Shown one piece after another: positions 50,555 through 59,270 of a stretch of DNA of 64,000 bases. Every line of letters starts with the position of its first letter. The stretch's first letter is position 1. This stretch comes from an uncultured Candidatus Melainabacteria bacterium (GTDB lineage: Bacteria; Cyanobacteriota; Vampirovibrionia; Gastranaerophilales; Gastranaerophilaceae): positions 124,001 through 188,000 of the forward strand of contig CAKULF010000002.1 of the NCBI GenBank assembly GCA_934667125.1, in the 5' to 3' direction. The position numbers and the translations under genes were made by a program. The notes under the pieces are model-generated. The model saw nothing but the letters and a program-made list of their open reading frames with translations, had not been told where the DNA came from and did not search any database.

Positions 50555-51320
50555 TTTAGTTAATTTCAATCAAAATAAAATATTAAAAAACCAAGAAAAG
50601 GCGCAAAATCCGATTGAAAAAGTTTCAAATAATAGCAATTTTTCTCTTGCACAGAATATTTTGTCAAATTATTCAAAAGCTACGATTTCGTTTGGAGCTA
50701 TCAAAAAAGTTAACGAAGATGAATTTAGAGAATATATTGCTCAAAACCCAAATGCTTCCCAAAAAGAAATAGCAAAGCATTTTAAAATATCCGTTAGCAC
50801 AACCAGCACTTTAATTCGCAAATACAATATTGAATATTCAAGCAAATACGCTAAAAGTCCGATAAGCAAAGAGGTTTTGAGCGAATATATTTTAAATCAT
50901 CCGGATGAAGCCCAAAAACAAATCGCACAACATTTTGGGGTTACAAAAGTTTATATCGGACAATTGATTGAAAGATTTAGCATTCCATATCAAAATAAAA
51001 GAAAAACAAATGTTACTCCTAAGCAAATACAAAGCTATATCAAAACCCACAAAGACGCTAATCTTGATGAAATAGCCAAACATTTTGGGGTTTCTGCATC
51101 TTATATTTCAGCTATGATTATCGGAAATAATATTAAATATCATAAAAAATATAGACAAGGGATAGCTCCAACACAAGAAATTAAAGATTATATATTAGAT
51201 AATCCGCAAGCAACTCAAAAAGAAATAGCAAAGCATTTCGGCTTATCGCAAGCTTATATAAACAAAATAATTATAAAATATAAGCTTCCTTACATTCCGA
51301 AAAAAACTAAACCAATTTAA
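50541..51320 (+). CDS. HTH-repeat protein C (four units)
   Basis: 259 residues from ATG 50541 (AAGGAAAA upstream), overlapping gene B by 14 nt. Starts MLKINLVNFNQNKILKNQ like B's MKINLVNLVQNKIYKNP and has the tag FSLAQNILSNYSKATISFG. Four HTH units with recognition helices ISVSTTSTLIRKYN, VTKVYIGQLIERFS, VSASYISAMIIGNN and LSQAYINKIIIKYK. It runs 14 nt into the 3' end of the convergent LeuD-type gene. Confidence 0.7.
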   Translation: MLKINLVNFNQNKILKNQEKAQNPIEKVSNNSNFSLAQNILSNYSKATISFGAIKKVNEDEFREYIAQNPNASQKEIAKHFKISVSTTSTLIRKYNIEYSSKYAKSPISKEVLSEYILNHPDEAQKQIAQHFGVTKVYIGQLIERFSIPYQNKRKTNVTPKQIQSYIKTHKDANLDEIAKHFGVSASYISAMIIGNNIKYHKKYRQGIAPTQEIKDYILDNPQATQKEIAKHFGLSQAYINKIIIKYKLPYIPKKTKPI

Positions 51321-51819
51321 AATCGCCGTTTTTATTAAGATGTTCGACTAAACCACCATCGTGTAATAATTTAATCATAACATCCGGAAGCGGAGTGATT
51401 TTTAGTTCAATTTTTTTAGTTAAATCTTTTAAAATGCCGTTTTTAATATCCAGCTCTAATTCATCACCTGCGTCAATTTTATCTGTATCACATTCAATCG
51501 CTAAAAGACCGATATTTATAGCGTTTCTATAGAAAATTCTTGCAAAGGATTTAGCTATAACTGCCCCAACGCCTGCGATTTTAATGATTTGAGGAGCATG
51601 TTCTCTTGATGAACCTAGTCCAAAATTTGAACCTGCAACAACAAAATCGCCTTTTTGAACTTTTGAAGCAAATTCAGGGTCGGCATCTTCTAAAACATGT
51701 TTAGAAAATTCAACCAAATCGTTTCTTAAGTGAAACAAGCGCCCTGGGGCGATATGGTCTGTTGAAATGTTGTCGCCAAATTTAAAAGCTTTTCCTTTTT
51801 TAATATAATTTTCTGCCAT
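51307..51819 (-). CDS. LeuD/homoaconitase-type small subunit (aconitase superfamily swivel domain)
   Basis: 170 residues, AGAGG upstream. Swivel-domain motifs FGDNISTDHIAPGRLFHLRN, GDFVVAGSNFGLGSSREHAP and FARIFYRNAINIGLL. It pairs with a large Fe-S subunit (not in window) to isomerise citrate-, isopropylmalate- or homocitrate-type acids. On the same strand as the NAD-isocitrate dehydrogenase 2.9 kb downstream, which favours aconitase-like function (citrate to isocitrate), but leucine synthesis cannot be excluded from sequence. Confidence 0.87.
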   Translation of the reverse strand: MAENYIKKGKAFKFGDNISTDHIAPGRLFHLRNDLVEFSKHVLEDADPEFASKVQKGDFVVAGSNFGLGSSREHAPQIIKIAGVGAVIAKSFARIFYRNAINIGLLAIECDTDKIDAGDELELDIKNGILKDLTKKIELKITPLPDVMIKLLHDGGLVEHLNKNGDFKLV

Positions 51820-51915
51820 AATTACCTCTTTTCTATCATTTTACTATAAAATTTTTTTCCTGTAGCAAAAAATATTATTTTTCGTTTTTGTAAAAAATAT
51901 ATTAAAGGATTTACT

Positions 51916-52605
51916 ATGAACGTCACTTTTTCCCAAGCTAAATTGCAAGATTTGAATAATTTTTCAATTAAAAAATCAAACAGATTTAAAAAACAAAATT
52001 CCAATAATTTTTCTTCTTATGACATTGCTAAAGCTAACTACTCCAAAGCAATGATAAGCTTTAAAGGAGAGTCTTTTTATGGAATTTGTCCTAATGACAT
52101 AAAAAAATACATAAAAAGCAATCCTAATGCTTCTTTAGTGGAAACTGCCAAGCATTTTAACCTCAATTTAAGAGGGTTTCAAAGGGTTTGTGCTGAAACA
52201 GGTTTTGACTATGGAAAAGAAAAAAGTAAAATTTTAAAAACCATAAAAATAGAAAACAAAGCAAGCAAATTGCCCTCTGAAAAAGAATTTATGGATTTTT
52301 ACAACAGCGGCGAAACTCGCCCAAAATATATTGCAAAGCATTTTGGAATATCAATAGCGCAAGTTAGAGAATATTTAAGAAAATATTGCCCTTGCGAAAG
52401 CACTCGCCCTGAAAAAGTCCCATATAACGCAAAACTTAATATTCAAGAATTAAAAGAATTTATTGAAAATAATCCGCAGCTGACTTATTCTGAAATAGCA
52501 CAACATTTTGGGGTTGTAAGTAGTTCTGTGTATCGAGCAATTATGTTGAATGATATAGACTATATTCCAAAAGAAAGCTCATTAAAATCGCACAAAATCA
52601 GCTAA
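51916..52605 (+). CDS. HTH-repeat protein D (three divergent units)
   Basis: 229 residues, AAAGGA upstream. N-terminal tag YDIAKANYSKAMISFKGE corresponds to the NYSKAMISFG tag of B and C. Three HTH units: TAKHFNLNLRGFQRVCAETG, IAKHFGISIAQVREYLRKYC and IAQHFGVVSSSVYRAIMLND, the last in best agreement with the A-C consensus. More diverged than A-C and separated from them by the LeuD-type gene. Converges on the Nudix gene with a 4-nt gap. Confidence 0.66.
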   Translation: MNVTFSQAKLQDLNNFSIKKSNRFKKQNSNNFSSYDIAKANYSKAMISFKGESFYGICPNDIKKYIKSNPNASLVETAKHFNLNLRGFQRVCAETGFDYGKEKSKILKTIKIENKASKLPSEKEFMDFYNSGETRPKYIAKHFGISIAQVREYLRKYCPCESTRPEKVPYNAKLNIQELKEFIENNPQLTYSEIAQHFGVVSSSVYRAIMLNDIDYIPKESSLKSHKIS

Positions 52606-52609
52606 ATAT

Positions 52610-53296
52610 TTAAGAGAAAAAATGTCCTCTTTTAGAATTTAGCGTAATATTATCAAAAGAATATAATGCCGCAGGGCGCTTAGAAACCGATTTTGTTACT
52701 TCATTTGTTTCAACAAGGATATTTGAAGATAACATTTTTTTTCTGAAATTTCTTTTATCTAATTCTTTTTGCAAAATTAATTCATAAGATTTTTGAAGCT
52801 CAGTTAAAGTAAACTTTTTAGGCAAAAGTTGGAACGCTATCGGACATAATTCCAATCTTTCACGAGTTCTTTTAAGAGAATATTCAATGATTTCTTTGTG
52901 GTCAAATGCAAGCGGAGGAAGCTTTTCAACCTCATGCCATTGAATATCGGCTACACCTTCTGCTTTTTTAATATCAAGCTTGATGTCTTCCGCTCTTAAT
53001 AGCGCAAAATACGCACAAGTGATGACACGAGCGTTCGGATAACGAAGAGGGTCGCCAAATGTGTATAATTGTTCAAGATAGATATTTTGAACATTTGTTT
53101 TTTCTTTCAAAACACGCAAAGCAGCGTCGTCTATATTTTCAGATAATCTGATAAATCCCCCAGGGATTGCCCAACGACCTCTAAACGGTTCATTCTCACG
53201 TTTTACAAGAAGCACTTTCAATTTATTTTGATGAATTGTCAAAATTACAACGTCGACCGTAACTTCGTGAGTTTTAGTTTCTGCAAATGTTCTCAT
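52610..53296 (-). CDS. NrtR-like Nudix-domain protein
   Basis: 228 residues. N-terminal Nudix fold (VDVVILTIHQNKLKVLLVKRE, RGRWAIPGGFIRLSEN), but the Nudix box is degenerate: G-x5-E then R-V-L-K-E-K where RE.xEE is expected, so hydrolysis is doubtful. The C-terminal 90 residues (FTLTELQKSYELILQKELD, RNFRKKML) form a winged helix as in NrtR regulators of NAD metabolism. Probably a ligand-sensing repressor. A TAAAAT -10 (53303-53308, minus) ends 6 nt before the ATG: leaderless. No nad genes nearby. Confidence 0.82.
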   Translation of the reverse strand: MRTFAETKTHEVTVDVVILTIHQNKLKVLLVKRENEPFRGRWAIPGGFIRLSENIDDAALRVLKEKTNVQNIYLEQLYTFGDPLRYPNARVITCAYFALLRAEDIKLDIKKAEGVADIQWHEVEKLPPLAFDHKEIIEYSLKRTRERLELCPIAFQLLPKKFTLTELQKSYELILQKELDKRNFRKKMLSSNILVETNEVTKSVSKRPAALYSFDNITLNSKRGHFFS

Positions 53297-53357
53297 AGCC
53301 TAATTTTATAATAAATCAAATTTAAAGGCAAATTTTAACATTTTATACACTTATTTT

Positions 53358-53984
53358 TTATTGAAAATACGGATTATATTTCTTTTCGTATCCAATCGTT
53401 GTAGATTCTCCGTGTCCGGGGTACACTTTTATATCATCATTTAAAGTAAATAATTTATCTTTAATGCTTGAAATGATTTCAGCATAATTTCCGCCAAAAA
53501 GGTCATAGCGCCCGATTGAATCTTTAAACAAAGTGTCGCCAGAAAATAGAACATTATTGATTAAATAGCAAACTCCGCCTTTTGAGTGTCCTTTTGTGTG
53601 AATAACTTTAATATCATATTCACCAAGTTTTAAATTTTTAGTATTTTCATCCACCAATCCATCAACGCAAGGAAGCGAAAAAGCAGGAATATCCGCCATT
53701 TGACATTGCAAATCCATTCTTTCAATTAAAGACATATCATCCTTATGAATTAAAATTTGCGCTAAAGGAAATTTTTCTTTCATCTTAGAAAGGCAATAAC
53801 AATGGTCAAAATGCCCGTGGGTTATTAAAATATATTTTAAATTCAAATTATTATTTTTAATTTCTTTTTCAATCTCATCAACCGATGATGTACAATCTAT
53901 TAATATTGCTTCTTTTGAAGCCTTGTCAGCTACAAGATATGTTGTTGCTCCATAAATTCCGTTTGGATATGCTTTAATTTCCAT
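53358..53984 (-). CDS. Glyoxalase II-like metallo-beta-lactamase-fold hydrolase
   Basis: 208 residues, AAGAGG upstream. Metal motif THGHFDHCYCLSKMKE (HxHxDH), LIDCTSSVDEIEKEI, GHSKGGVCYLI, LFSGDTLFKDSIGRYDL and YPGHGESTTIGYEKKYNPYF, matching the single-domain glyoxalase II/YcbL subgroup. Hydrolyses thioesters of glutathione- or coenzyme A-like thiols; exact substrate unknown. Start overlaps the upstream 83-residue gene by 11 nt. Confidence 0.9.
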   Translation of the reverse strand: MEIKAYPNGIYGATTYLVADKASKEAILIDCTSSVDEIEKEIKNNNLNLKYILITHGHFDHCYCLSKMKEKFPLAQILIHKDDMSLIERMDLQCQMADIPAFSLPCVDGLVDENTKNLKLGEYDIKVIHTKGHSKGGVCYLINNVLFSGDTLFKDSIGRYDLFGGNYAEIISSIKDKLFTLNDDIKVYPGHGESTTIGYEKKYNPYFQ

Positions 53985-54225
53985 TTTTACCTCTTAAACA
54001 TTTTTTATATAAGGATTTTAACATATCAAGCTGTTTTTTAATATAGAGCTTTATAAAATTATAGGGTGATAAATCTTTATAAATACTGAATATAATTGTT
54101 CGTATGCGGCTATCAGACATATCAAAATGCCTTTGAAGCTCTTTTAAGTATCGATTTATATACTCTTTGACTTTTCTTTCTTCAAAGCAATTTTCGTCTT
54201 TTTCACTTTCAAAAAATTCTTGCAT
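53974..54225 (-). CDS. Unknown 83-residue helical protein
   Basis: GGTG a few bases before the ATG. Charged and helical (FEERKVKEYINRYLKELQRH, RTIIFSIYKDLSPYNFIKLY) with a basic end (YKKCLRGKNGN). No known domain. Overlaps the following hydrolase gene, so likely one operon. Function unknown. Confidence 0.6.
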   Translation of the reverse strand: MQEFFESEKDENCFEERKVKEYINRYLKELQRHFDMSDSRIRTIIFSIYKDLSPYNFIKLYIKKQLDMLKSLYKKCLRGKNGN

Positions 54226-54305
54226 ACTACACCACTTTTGTTTTCATTGTATGAAAATTAAATTTAAAAATCATTGGAATTTAGCGCAATAAAGATATAC
54301 ACTTG

Positions 54306-54335
54306 TTTACAATACTGTGGTATTATCTTGATAAT
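54306..54335 (+). promoter_or_regulatory. Promoter of the SpoIID gene
   Basis: TTTACA (54306-54311), 18-nt spacer, GATAAT (54330-54335), leaving a leader of about 30 nt. Confidence 0.6.
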
Positions 54336-54371
54336 AGAGTTAGTTTTTTATATTCTAATTAGCGTAAAACT

Positions 54372-55271
54372 ATGAAAAAAATTAGATTAAATTTCATAAA
54401 AATCTTATTGTTTACACTATTTTTGCTTACTTTTAACCACCAATCCTTTGCAATTAGAATAGGTTTAAATGAAGGCGTAAGTAAAACTTATGTTGGAAGC
54501 AGCCAAAACGCTAATTTTATTGACGCTCATAGCGGAAAAGTTTTATTCATTTCTCGCTCATATTTTCCATATTCAATTAAAGCTTACGGAAATTCAATAG
54601 CAATCAAGGTTAAAGGGTTGTATTATGATTGTTCAACAAATGCAATAATAGTTAAAAATCCCGATAGCAAAGGGTTTTTAGCCACCAAAAAAAGATGGTA
54701 TAGAGGAGATATCATAATCTATAATTTAGATGGAAAATTGACTATTGTTAATAATTTGCCGTTGGAAGAGTATTTAATGGGTGTAGTGCCATCTGAAATG
54801 CCATCAAGATGGAACATTGAAGCGCACAAAGCCCAAGCAATAGCCGCAAGAAGTTATGCTCTTGCCAATTTAAACAAAAGAAATTCAAAAGGTTATGACC
54901 TTAAAGACACTCCGCAAGACCAAGCCTATGGCGGCGCAACAAGCGAAACTCCCCAAACAACTTATGCTGTTTTATCAACTCGTGGCGAAGTTTTAACTTA
55001 TGATAATAAAATAATTCCAGCTTACTACCATGCCTCAGCAGGCGGAGAAACTAAAACCGCAGGGCAAGTTTGGGCGCATGATTTACCTTATATTCAATCG
55101 GTTGACAGTTTTGACAAAGGAACGAAAAAAAGCGGACACGGAGTCGGCATGAGTCAGCATGGGGCGAATAACCTTGCTAATAAAGGGTTTAGCGCAAGGC
55201 AAATTTTAAATTATTTTTATAAAGATATCAACTTTTCAAAGATTAGATTTAAAAACAATAACAATGATTAA
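54372..55271 (+). CDS. SpoIID/LytB-domain exported protein
   Basis: 299 residues. Signal peptide (MKKIRLNFIKILLFTLFLLT ... QSFA). SpoIID domain signatures: LTIVNNLPLEEYLMGVVPSE, HKAQAIAARSYALANL, DQAYGGATSET, AYYHASAGGETK and SGHGVGMSQHGANNLANKG. In Bacillus SpoIID is a lytic transglycosylase of denuded glycan; homologues in Cyanobacteria and non-sporulators act on cell-wall glycans. Stands alone. No sporulation implied. Confidence 0.9.
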   Translation: MKKIRLNFIKILLFTLFLLTFNHQSFAIRIGLNEGVSKTYVGSSQNANFIDAHSGKVLFISRSYFPYSIKAYGNSIAIKVKGLYYDCSTNAIIVKNPDSKGFLATKKRWYRGDIIIYNLDGKLTIVNNLPLEEYLMGVVPSEMPSRWNIEAHKAQAIAARSYALANLNKRNSKGYDLKDTPQDQAYGGATSETPQTTYAVLSTRGEVLTYDNKIIPAYYHASAGGETKTAGQVWAHDLPYIQSVDSFDKGTKKSGHGVGMSQHGANNLANKGFSARQILNYFYKDINFSKIRFKNNNND

Positions 55272-55286
55272 AAATTGTTAAAACCC

Positions 55287-55314
55287 TTGTAAAATCTTGA
55301 TAAATGTGTATAAT
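55287..55314 (+). promoter_or_regulatory. Promoter of the HU gene
   Basis: TTGTAA (55287-55292), 16-nt spacer, TATAAT (55309-55314), 30 nt ahead of the start codon; AAGGAG lies in between. Confidence 0.65.
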
Positions 55315-55343
55315 AAGGGTGTGTTATTAATAAGGAGTTAGAT

Positions 55344-55616
55344 ATGAACAAAGAAGAATTAGTAAAAGCAGTTGCCACTAGCACAAAATTATCTCAAAAA
55401 GCCACATCAGAAGTAATTGCTGCTACAATCGAAACTATCCAAAAAACAGTTTCTAAAGGCAAAAAAGTTACTTTAGTTGGTTTCGGTACTTTTGAAGCTA
55501 GAAAAAGAGCTGCTAGAACTGGCAGAAACCCTCAAACAGGTAAAGAAATTAAAATCGCTGCTAAAACTGTTCCAGCATTTTCTGCAGGTAAAAAATTCAA
55601 AGAATTAGTAAAATAG
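55344..55616 (+). CDS. HU-family DNA-binding protein
   Basis: 90 residues, standard HU length, AAGGAG upstream. MNKEELVKAVATSTKLSQKA, TLVGFGTFEARKRAARTGRN (arm) with the conserved GRNPQTGKEI and PAFSAGKKFKELV. Nucleoid protein bending DNA nonspecifically. Codon use is the most biased in the region, consistent with high expression. Followed by an intrinsic terminator. Confidence 0.97.
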   Translation: MNKEELVKAVATSTKLSQKATSEVIAATIETIQKTVSKGKKVTLVGFGTFEARKRAARTGRNPQTGKEIKIAAKTVPAFSAGKKFKELVK

Positions 55617-55642
55617 TTCTTTAAAATTTTTTTTAAAACAAG

Positions 55643-55679
55643 GCGCTTTGGAATTTTTCCAAGGCGTTTTTGTTTTTTT
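55643..55679 (+). terminator. Terminator of the HU gene
   Basis: CGCTTTGG / CCAAGGCG stem (one G-U) with seven-base loop and a TTTTTGTTTTTTT tail. Confidence 0.82.
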
Positions 55680-55682
55680 GCT

Positions 55683-55710
55683 TTGAAAATAAAATATTAT
55701 GAGGTATAAT
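55683..55710 (+). promoter_or_regulatory. Promoter of the cytidine deaminase gene
   Basis: TTGAAA (55683-55688), 16-nt spacer, TATAAT (55705-55710); about 22-nt leader to an ATG with AGG upstream. Confidence 0.6.
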
Positions 55711-55739
55711 ATTTTACACAAAAAGAAACTGAGGTTTTT

Positions 55740-56141
55740 ATGAACGAAAAATATCTCGATTTATTTGAAAAAGCTAAAAAAGCAAGTGAAAATGCGTATT
55801 GCCCATATTCAAAATTTAAAGTTGGCGCTTGCATTTTATACGAAAACAAAAAAGAATACACAGGCTGTAATGTTGAAAATGCCAGTTACGGCTTAAGTTT
55901 GTGCGCCGAAAGAAACGCAATGTCAAATGCTATTGCTCAAGGCGAAACAAGCAAAATTGAAGCTATTGCAATTTATTCACCAAATCAAAAAAGATGTATG
56001 CCATGTGGCGCATGCAGACAATGGTTAACAGAATTTGCAATTGATGAAACCGAAACAAAAATAATCCTAGAAGACAAAGACGATAAGCTTCTTGTTCTTT
56101 CTCTAAAGGATATTTTCCCTTACGGCTTTAAATTTGAATAA
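55740..56141 (+). CDS. cdd: Cytidine deaminase
   Basis: 133 residues, the homotetrameric form. YCPYSKFKVGACILYENKK, GCNVENASYGLSLCAERNAM with C-A-E, and MPCGACRQWLTEF supplying the other two zinc Cys. Converts cytidine/deoxycytidine to uridine forms; salvage partner for upp. Monocistronic. Confidence 0.96.
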   Translation: MNEKYLDLFEKAKKASENAYCPYSKFKVGACILYENKKEYTGCNVENASYGLSLCAERNAMSNAIAQGETSKIEAIAIYSPNQKRCMPCGACRQWLTEFAIDETETKIILEDKDDKLLVLSLKDIFPYGFKFE

Positions 56142-56153
56142 TCAATCAAAATA

Positions 56154-59100
56154 TTATTGTTCAACATATCCCAACAATTTATCAACTGCATTTTGAATTG
56201 AATTAATTTTATCTTCAATTATTTCAACTCTGTTTGATAACATTTTTGTTTGAGAAACATTTTCATAGAAAATGTCGATAAATTGCGCAGGATTAAATCT
56301 TTCGCTTTGCGCTTGAGTCAATAATTCAACTTTTCTTGAAAGATCATTAATTTTTAAATCTTTTTCCTTACCCGTCTTAATCAAGTATTTAAGGGCATTT
56401 TCAACTTTCAAATTAAATTCTTGAGTCGCATTTTTTGATTTTTCGCTTTGAATTAAGTGAAGTCTAATATCCTCAAAAGAATTTTTTTGAATATCTTCAA
56501 CTCTTTCAGACAGGTCATTGATTTTTTCAACCGTATCTCTAAACCAACCTGATAAATGCCCGATTTCAGCTTCTACATCACGATTGATTTTAACGCCTTC
56601 AAGTCCAACGGTTCTTAATTCTATAACTTTTTCAAATAAAGATTTAAAATCGTCATTATTTTGAGCATTTTTTTCAATTGAAACTCTGATTTTTGCTAAA
56701 TCAGATTCAACATCCTCTAATGTATAAGTATAGCTTGAATTTTCCTCAAGAGTTCTAATTCTGTTTATTGATTTTTCAATTTTTGCAAACTCGCTTGCTA
56801 AATTTTCCTTAATTTCTTGAGAAATATTTCCTTTTAAATATTCAAAATTTGAAAGATATTCTTGAACTTTGGCTGAAAGGTTGTCTATGTTTGTGTTTTG
56901 CTTATCCAAAAATGATGTATCAGCAGGCTTATCAATAAGCGCTGAAATTTTTTGAACATTGTCTTTTAATTTTTGTTCAATATGTTCTCTAATTGAAACA
57001 AAATCGTCTGAAAGTTCGCTATTTTCTTCTTCAATTGCTTGTATTCTTTCAGAAATTTTGGAAATTGCGCCCATAACTTGCGCCATGGACTTGCTTTCTT
57101 CAATTGTAGCTATTTTCATAGACAAATTTGAAGCGCTGGATTGAATTTCTTCTAATAATTCTTTTGCGTTGTGAATTTGTTGAAGATTTGTTCTATCAAT
57201 CTTGTTTTCAATATCTACAACGGTTTCTCTTAAAGATTTCTTTTCAACGATATTATCTAAATCAGCCCCAATGTAGCTATCTAAAAGCTTATCAACCTTA
57301 AGTTCAAATTGAGAAAGAGAGGTTTTGTTGGATTTATCAATATTAACAATTCCCTCTAAAATATCGCTTTTAATTTCGTTTAAAACGTCCTGCGCATGGG
57401 CGTTATTAGCATTTAGAGTGTCATTTAACTTATCAATTGTGTCATTGCTAAAATTTTCAAGCTCAACTTCAAGGCTGGAAAGCTTATCAGCGATTTTTTC
57501 AGCATTATCATTTTGTTTGATTGAAAATTCTTGAAAATCGACTTTAAAATTAATAAATTCTTTTTGAACTCTATCTGAAACATTTTCAACACTATCCGCC
57601 AAATGGTCTGAAAGTCTTTGTAAATCAAGCTTTAGAGTATCCAACGTTTCAATATTAATTGTTTTTGTGTCATCTTGAATTTTAGCAACAGAAGTCGCCA
57701 AAGTATCTTTAACAGAAGCCACAACTTCTGAAAAAGTTGTCTTAATTTCGCCCAAATTAGCGCTATTTTCAGCTACAACATGCGTTCTAAATATTTCCAA
57801 TTTATCTGCAACGGTTGGAATAGCCTCAGAAATTTGGGTTAAAATTTGCATACTTGAAACGCCGTTTAAATCGTTTAAGTTTGATTGCATATTTTGAATT
57901 GAAGATTGAATTTCAAAAGTAACATCACGAAGATTATCGGACAATTCTTTAATATTTTTGCCCAAATCCTGATTTTTGAGCTCATCCATAGCCTTAACAA
58001 TAGGCTCTTGAAGAATTTGAATATTACCTTCGTTTATTGCTGTTAAATCTTTTTTAAATTGAGTCAAACCCGCAAGAAGAACCTTCATATCTTCTTTTGC
58101 GCTTGCTAAATATTTTTCGTATTCAGCTTGATGTTGATGAGATTTATATAAAATTTCATCATTAATCAAATTATGAACATCTTTCAATTCTCCGCCAAGG
58201 TTTTGAATAGTTCCGCTTAGGGTTTTAACCTCGTCTTTAGTGTTCATCACACTTGTTGAAAGATTTTGAAGATTGTTTGAAACAGTATTTATATTTGAAT
58301 TTAGGTTGTATACCTCGGTTTTAACGCCTGCGTCGCCTGCTGTGTTAACGATTTTTTGAATTTCATATTTGATTGTTTCAAACTGATTTTTAATTTCCTC
58401 GCTAAAAGCAAGCAAATCTTGTTTTGGGTTTAAAAGATTAACGCTATCATTAACCGCAGCCATCATATTAGTTAAAGAGCGAACCTCTTTAAGGGCGTCA
58501 TTAAACAGGTTTTCACGATTTTGAACAACATTAACCAAATTGCCCAAATCTTTATATTTATTATCAATTATTGAAATAGCCGAAATTACGGAATTTACAT
58601 TGCCGTTTATTGTGTCCAATTCGTCTTTAACAGCGTTAAATTCTTCTTTTGAGCTATGACTTTTAACTTGGGATAGAAAATCTGCAAAATTTTTGTTTAG
58701 AGTGCTTGTTATATTTTCAAAACCTCTTGAAAAAGCAAGAAAATTTTCTGAAAGTCTTGTTATTTCAGCAGATGTATCAGAATTTTTATTTTGTTCAACA
58801 ACTGAATAAATTTTTTGCAGTGCTAAATCAAGGGAATTTAATTTGGAATATGTTGCTGAAACATCATTTAAGACTTTTGTAACTTCAGCAGACATTTTAG
58901 GATTTTGCGCAGAATGGGTTGTAATGAAGCTTCTAAGCGCATTTTCAAGGTCTTTTATGTATTGATTTGTTTGATTATATTTTAAATCAATTGTTTTTCT
59001 AAATTCCGTTACAAGGGTTGTTGCAATTTTTTCCCCTGAAACGTTTGTTAAATTTTCATATCTTTGAGACAAACTTGTTAAAACATTATAAATTTCGCCT

Positions 59101-59180
59101 TGCGAAGTTGATGATTTAGCATACAAACCTTTGATGGCTTCAGTTAACTGGTCTAATCTAATTTCTACATTATCTACCAT
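56154..59180 (-). CDS. Giant coiled-coil protein (about 1000 residues)
   Basis: 1008 residues from ATG 59180 (MVDNVEIRLDQLTEAIKGLY). A TTG at 59246 would add 22 residues with a short hydrophobic run (AIFCAFLLSYCYWGY) that could anchor it; AAGGA lies 14 nt before the ATG, so the start is unsettled. The whole chain is heptad-like, rich in Asn/Leu/Ile/Lys/Ser/Glu with repeated variants of LSxxxxDL and KEVDTLNxxL, without methyl-accepting, HAMP or kinase motifs. Resembles chemotaxis-receptor or SMC-like rods only in composition. Probably a structural filament or scaffold; divergent from the U32 gene over a shared palindromic -10. Confidence 0.72.
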   Translation of the reverse strand: MVDNVEIRLDQLTEAIKGLYAKSSTSQGEIYNVLTSLSQRYENLTNVSGEKIATTLVTEFRKTIDLKYNQTNQYIKDLENALRSFITTHSAQNPKMSAEVTKVLNDVSATYSKLNSLDLALQKIYSVVEQNKNSDTSAEITRLSENFLAFSRGFENITSTLNKNFADFLSQVKSHSSKEEFNAVKDELDTINGNVNSVISAISIIDNKYKDLGNLVNVVQNRENLFNDALKEVRSLTNMMAAVNDSVNLLNPKQDLLAFSEEIKNQFETIKYEIQKIVNTAGDAGVKTEVYNLNSNINTVSNNLQNLSTSVMNTKDEVKTLSGTIQNLGGELKDVHNLINDEILYKSHQHQAEYEKYLASAKEDMKVLLAGLTQFKKDLTAINEGNIQILQEPIVKAMDELKNQDLGKNIKELSDNLRDVTFEIQSSIQNMQSNLNDLNGVSSMQILTQISEAIPTVADKLEIFRTHVVAENSANLGEIKTTFSEVVASVKDTLATSVAKIQDDTKTINIETLDTLKLDLQRLSDHLADSVENVSDRVQKEFINFKVDFQEFSIKQNDNAEKIADKLSSLEVELENFSNDTIDKLNDTLNANNAHAQDVLNEIKSDILEGIVNIDKSNKTSLSQFELKVDKLLDSYIGADLDNIVEKKSLRETVVDIENKIDRTNLQQIHNAKELLEEIQSSASNLSMKIATIEESKSMAQVMGAISKISERIQAIEEENSELSDDFVSIREHIEQKLKDNVQKISALIDKPADTSFLDKQNTNIDNLSAKVQEYLSNFEYLKGNISQEIKENLASEFAKIEKSINRIRTLEENSSYTYTLEDVESDLAKIRVSIEKNAQNNDDFKSLFEKVIELRTVGLEGVKINRDVEAEIGHLSGWFRDTVEKINDLSERVEDIQKNSFEDIRLHLIQSEKSKNATQEFNLKVENALKYLIKTGKEKDLKINDLSRKVELLTQAQSERFNPAQFIDIFYENVSQTKMLSNRVEIIEDKINSIQNAVDKLLGYVEQ

Positions 59181-59270
59181 TTTTTGACAATTTTCCTTAT
59201 ATCCCCAATAACAATATGATAACAAAAAAGCACAAAAAATAGCCAATTTGTAACAATTTTTATTACTTTC

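Noticed and set aside
54372..55271. Sporulation capacity from the SpoIID homologue
   Set aside because: SpoIID-domain proteins are common in non-sporulating Cyanobacteria and relatives; no other sporulation gene is present.
59181..59246. Assigning the TTG start with signal anchor to the coiled-coil protein
   Set aside because: Not excluded, but TTG has no Shine-Dalgarno and the hydrophobic run is short; kept as an alternative only.
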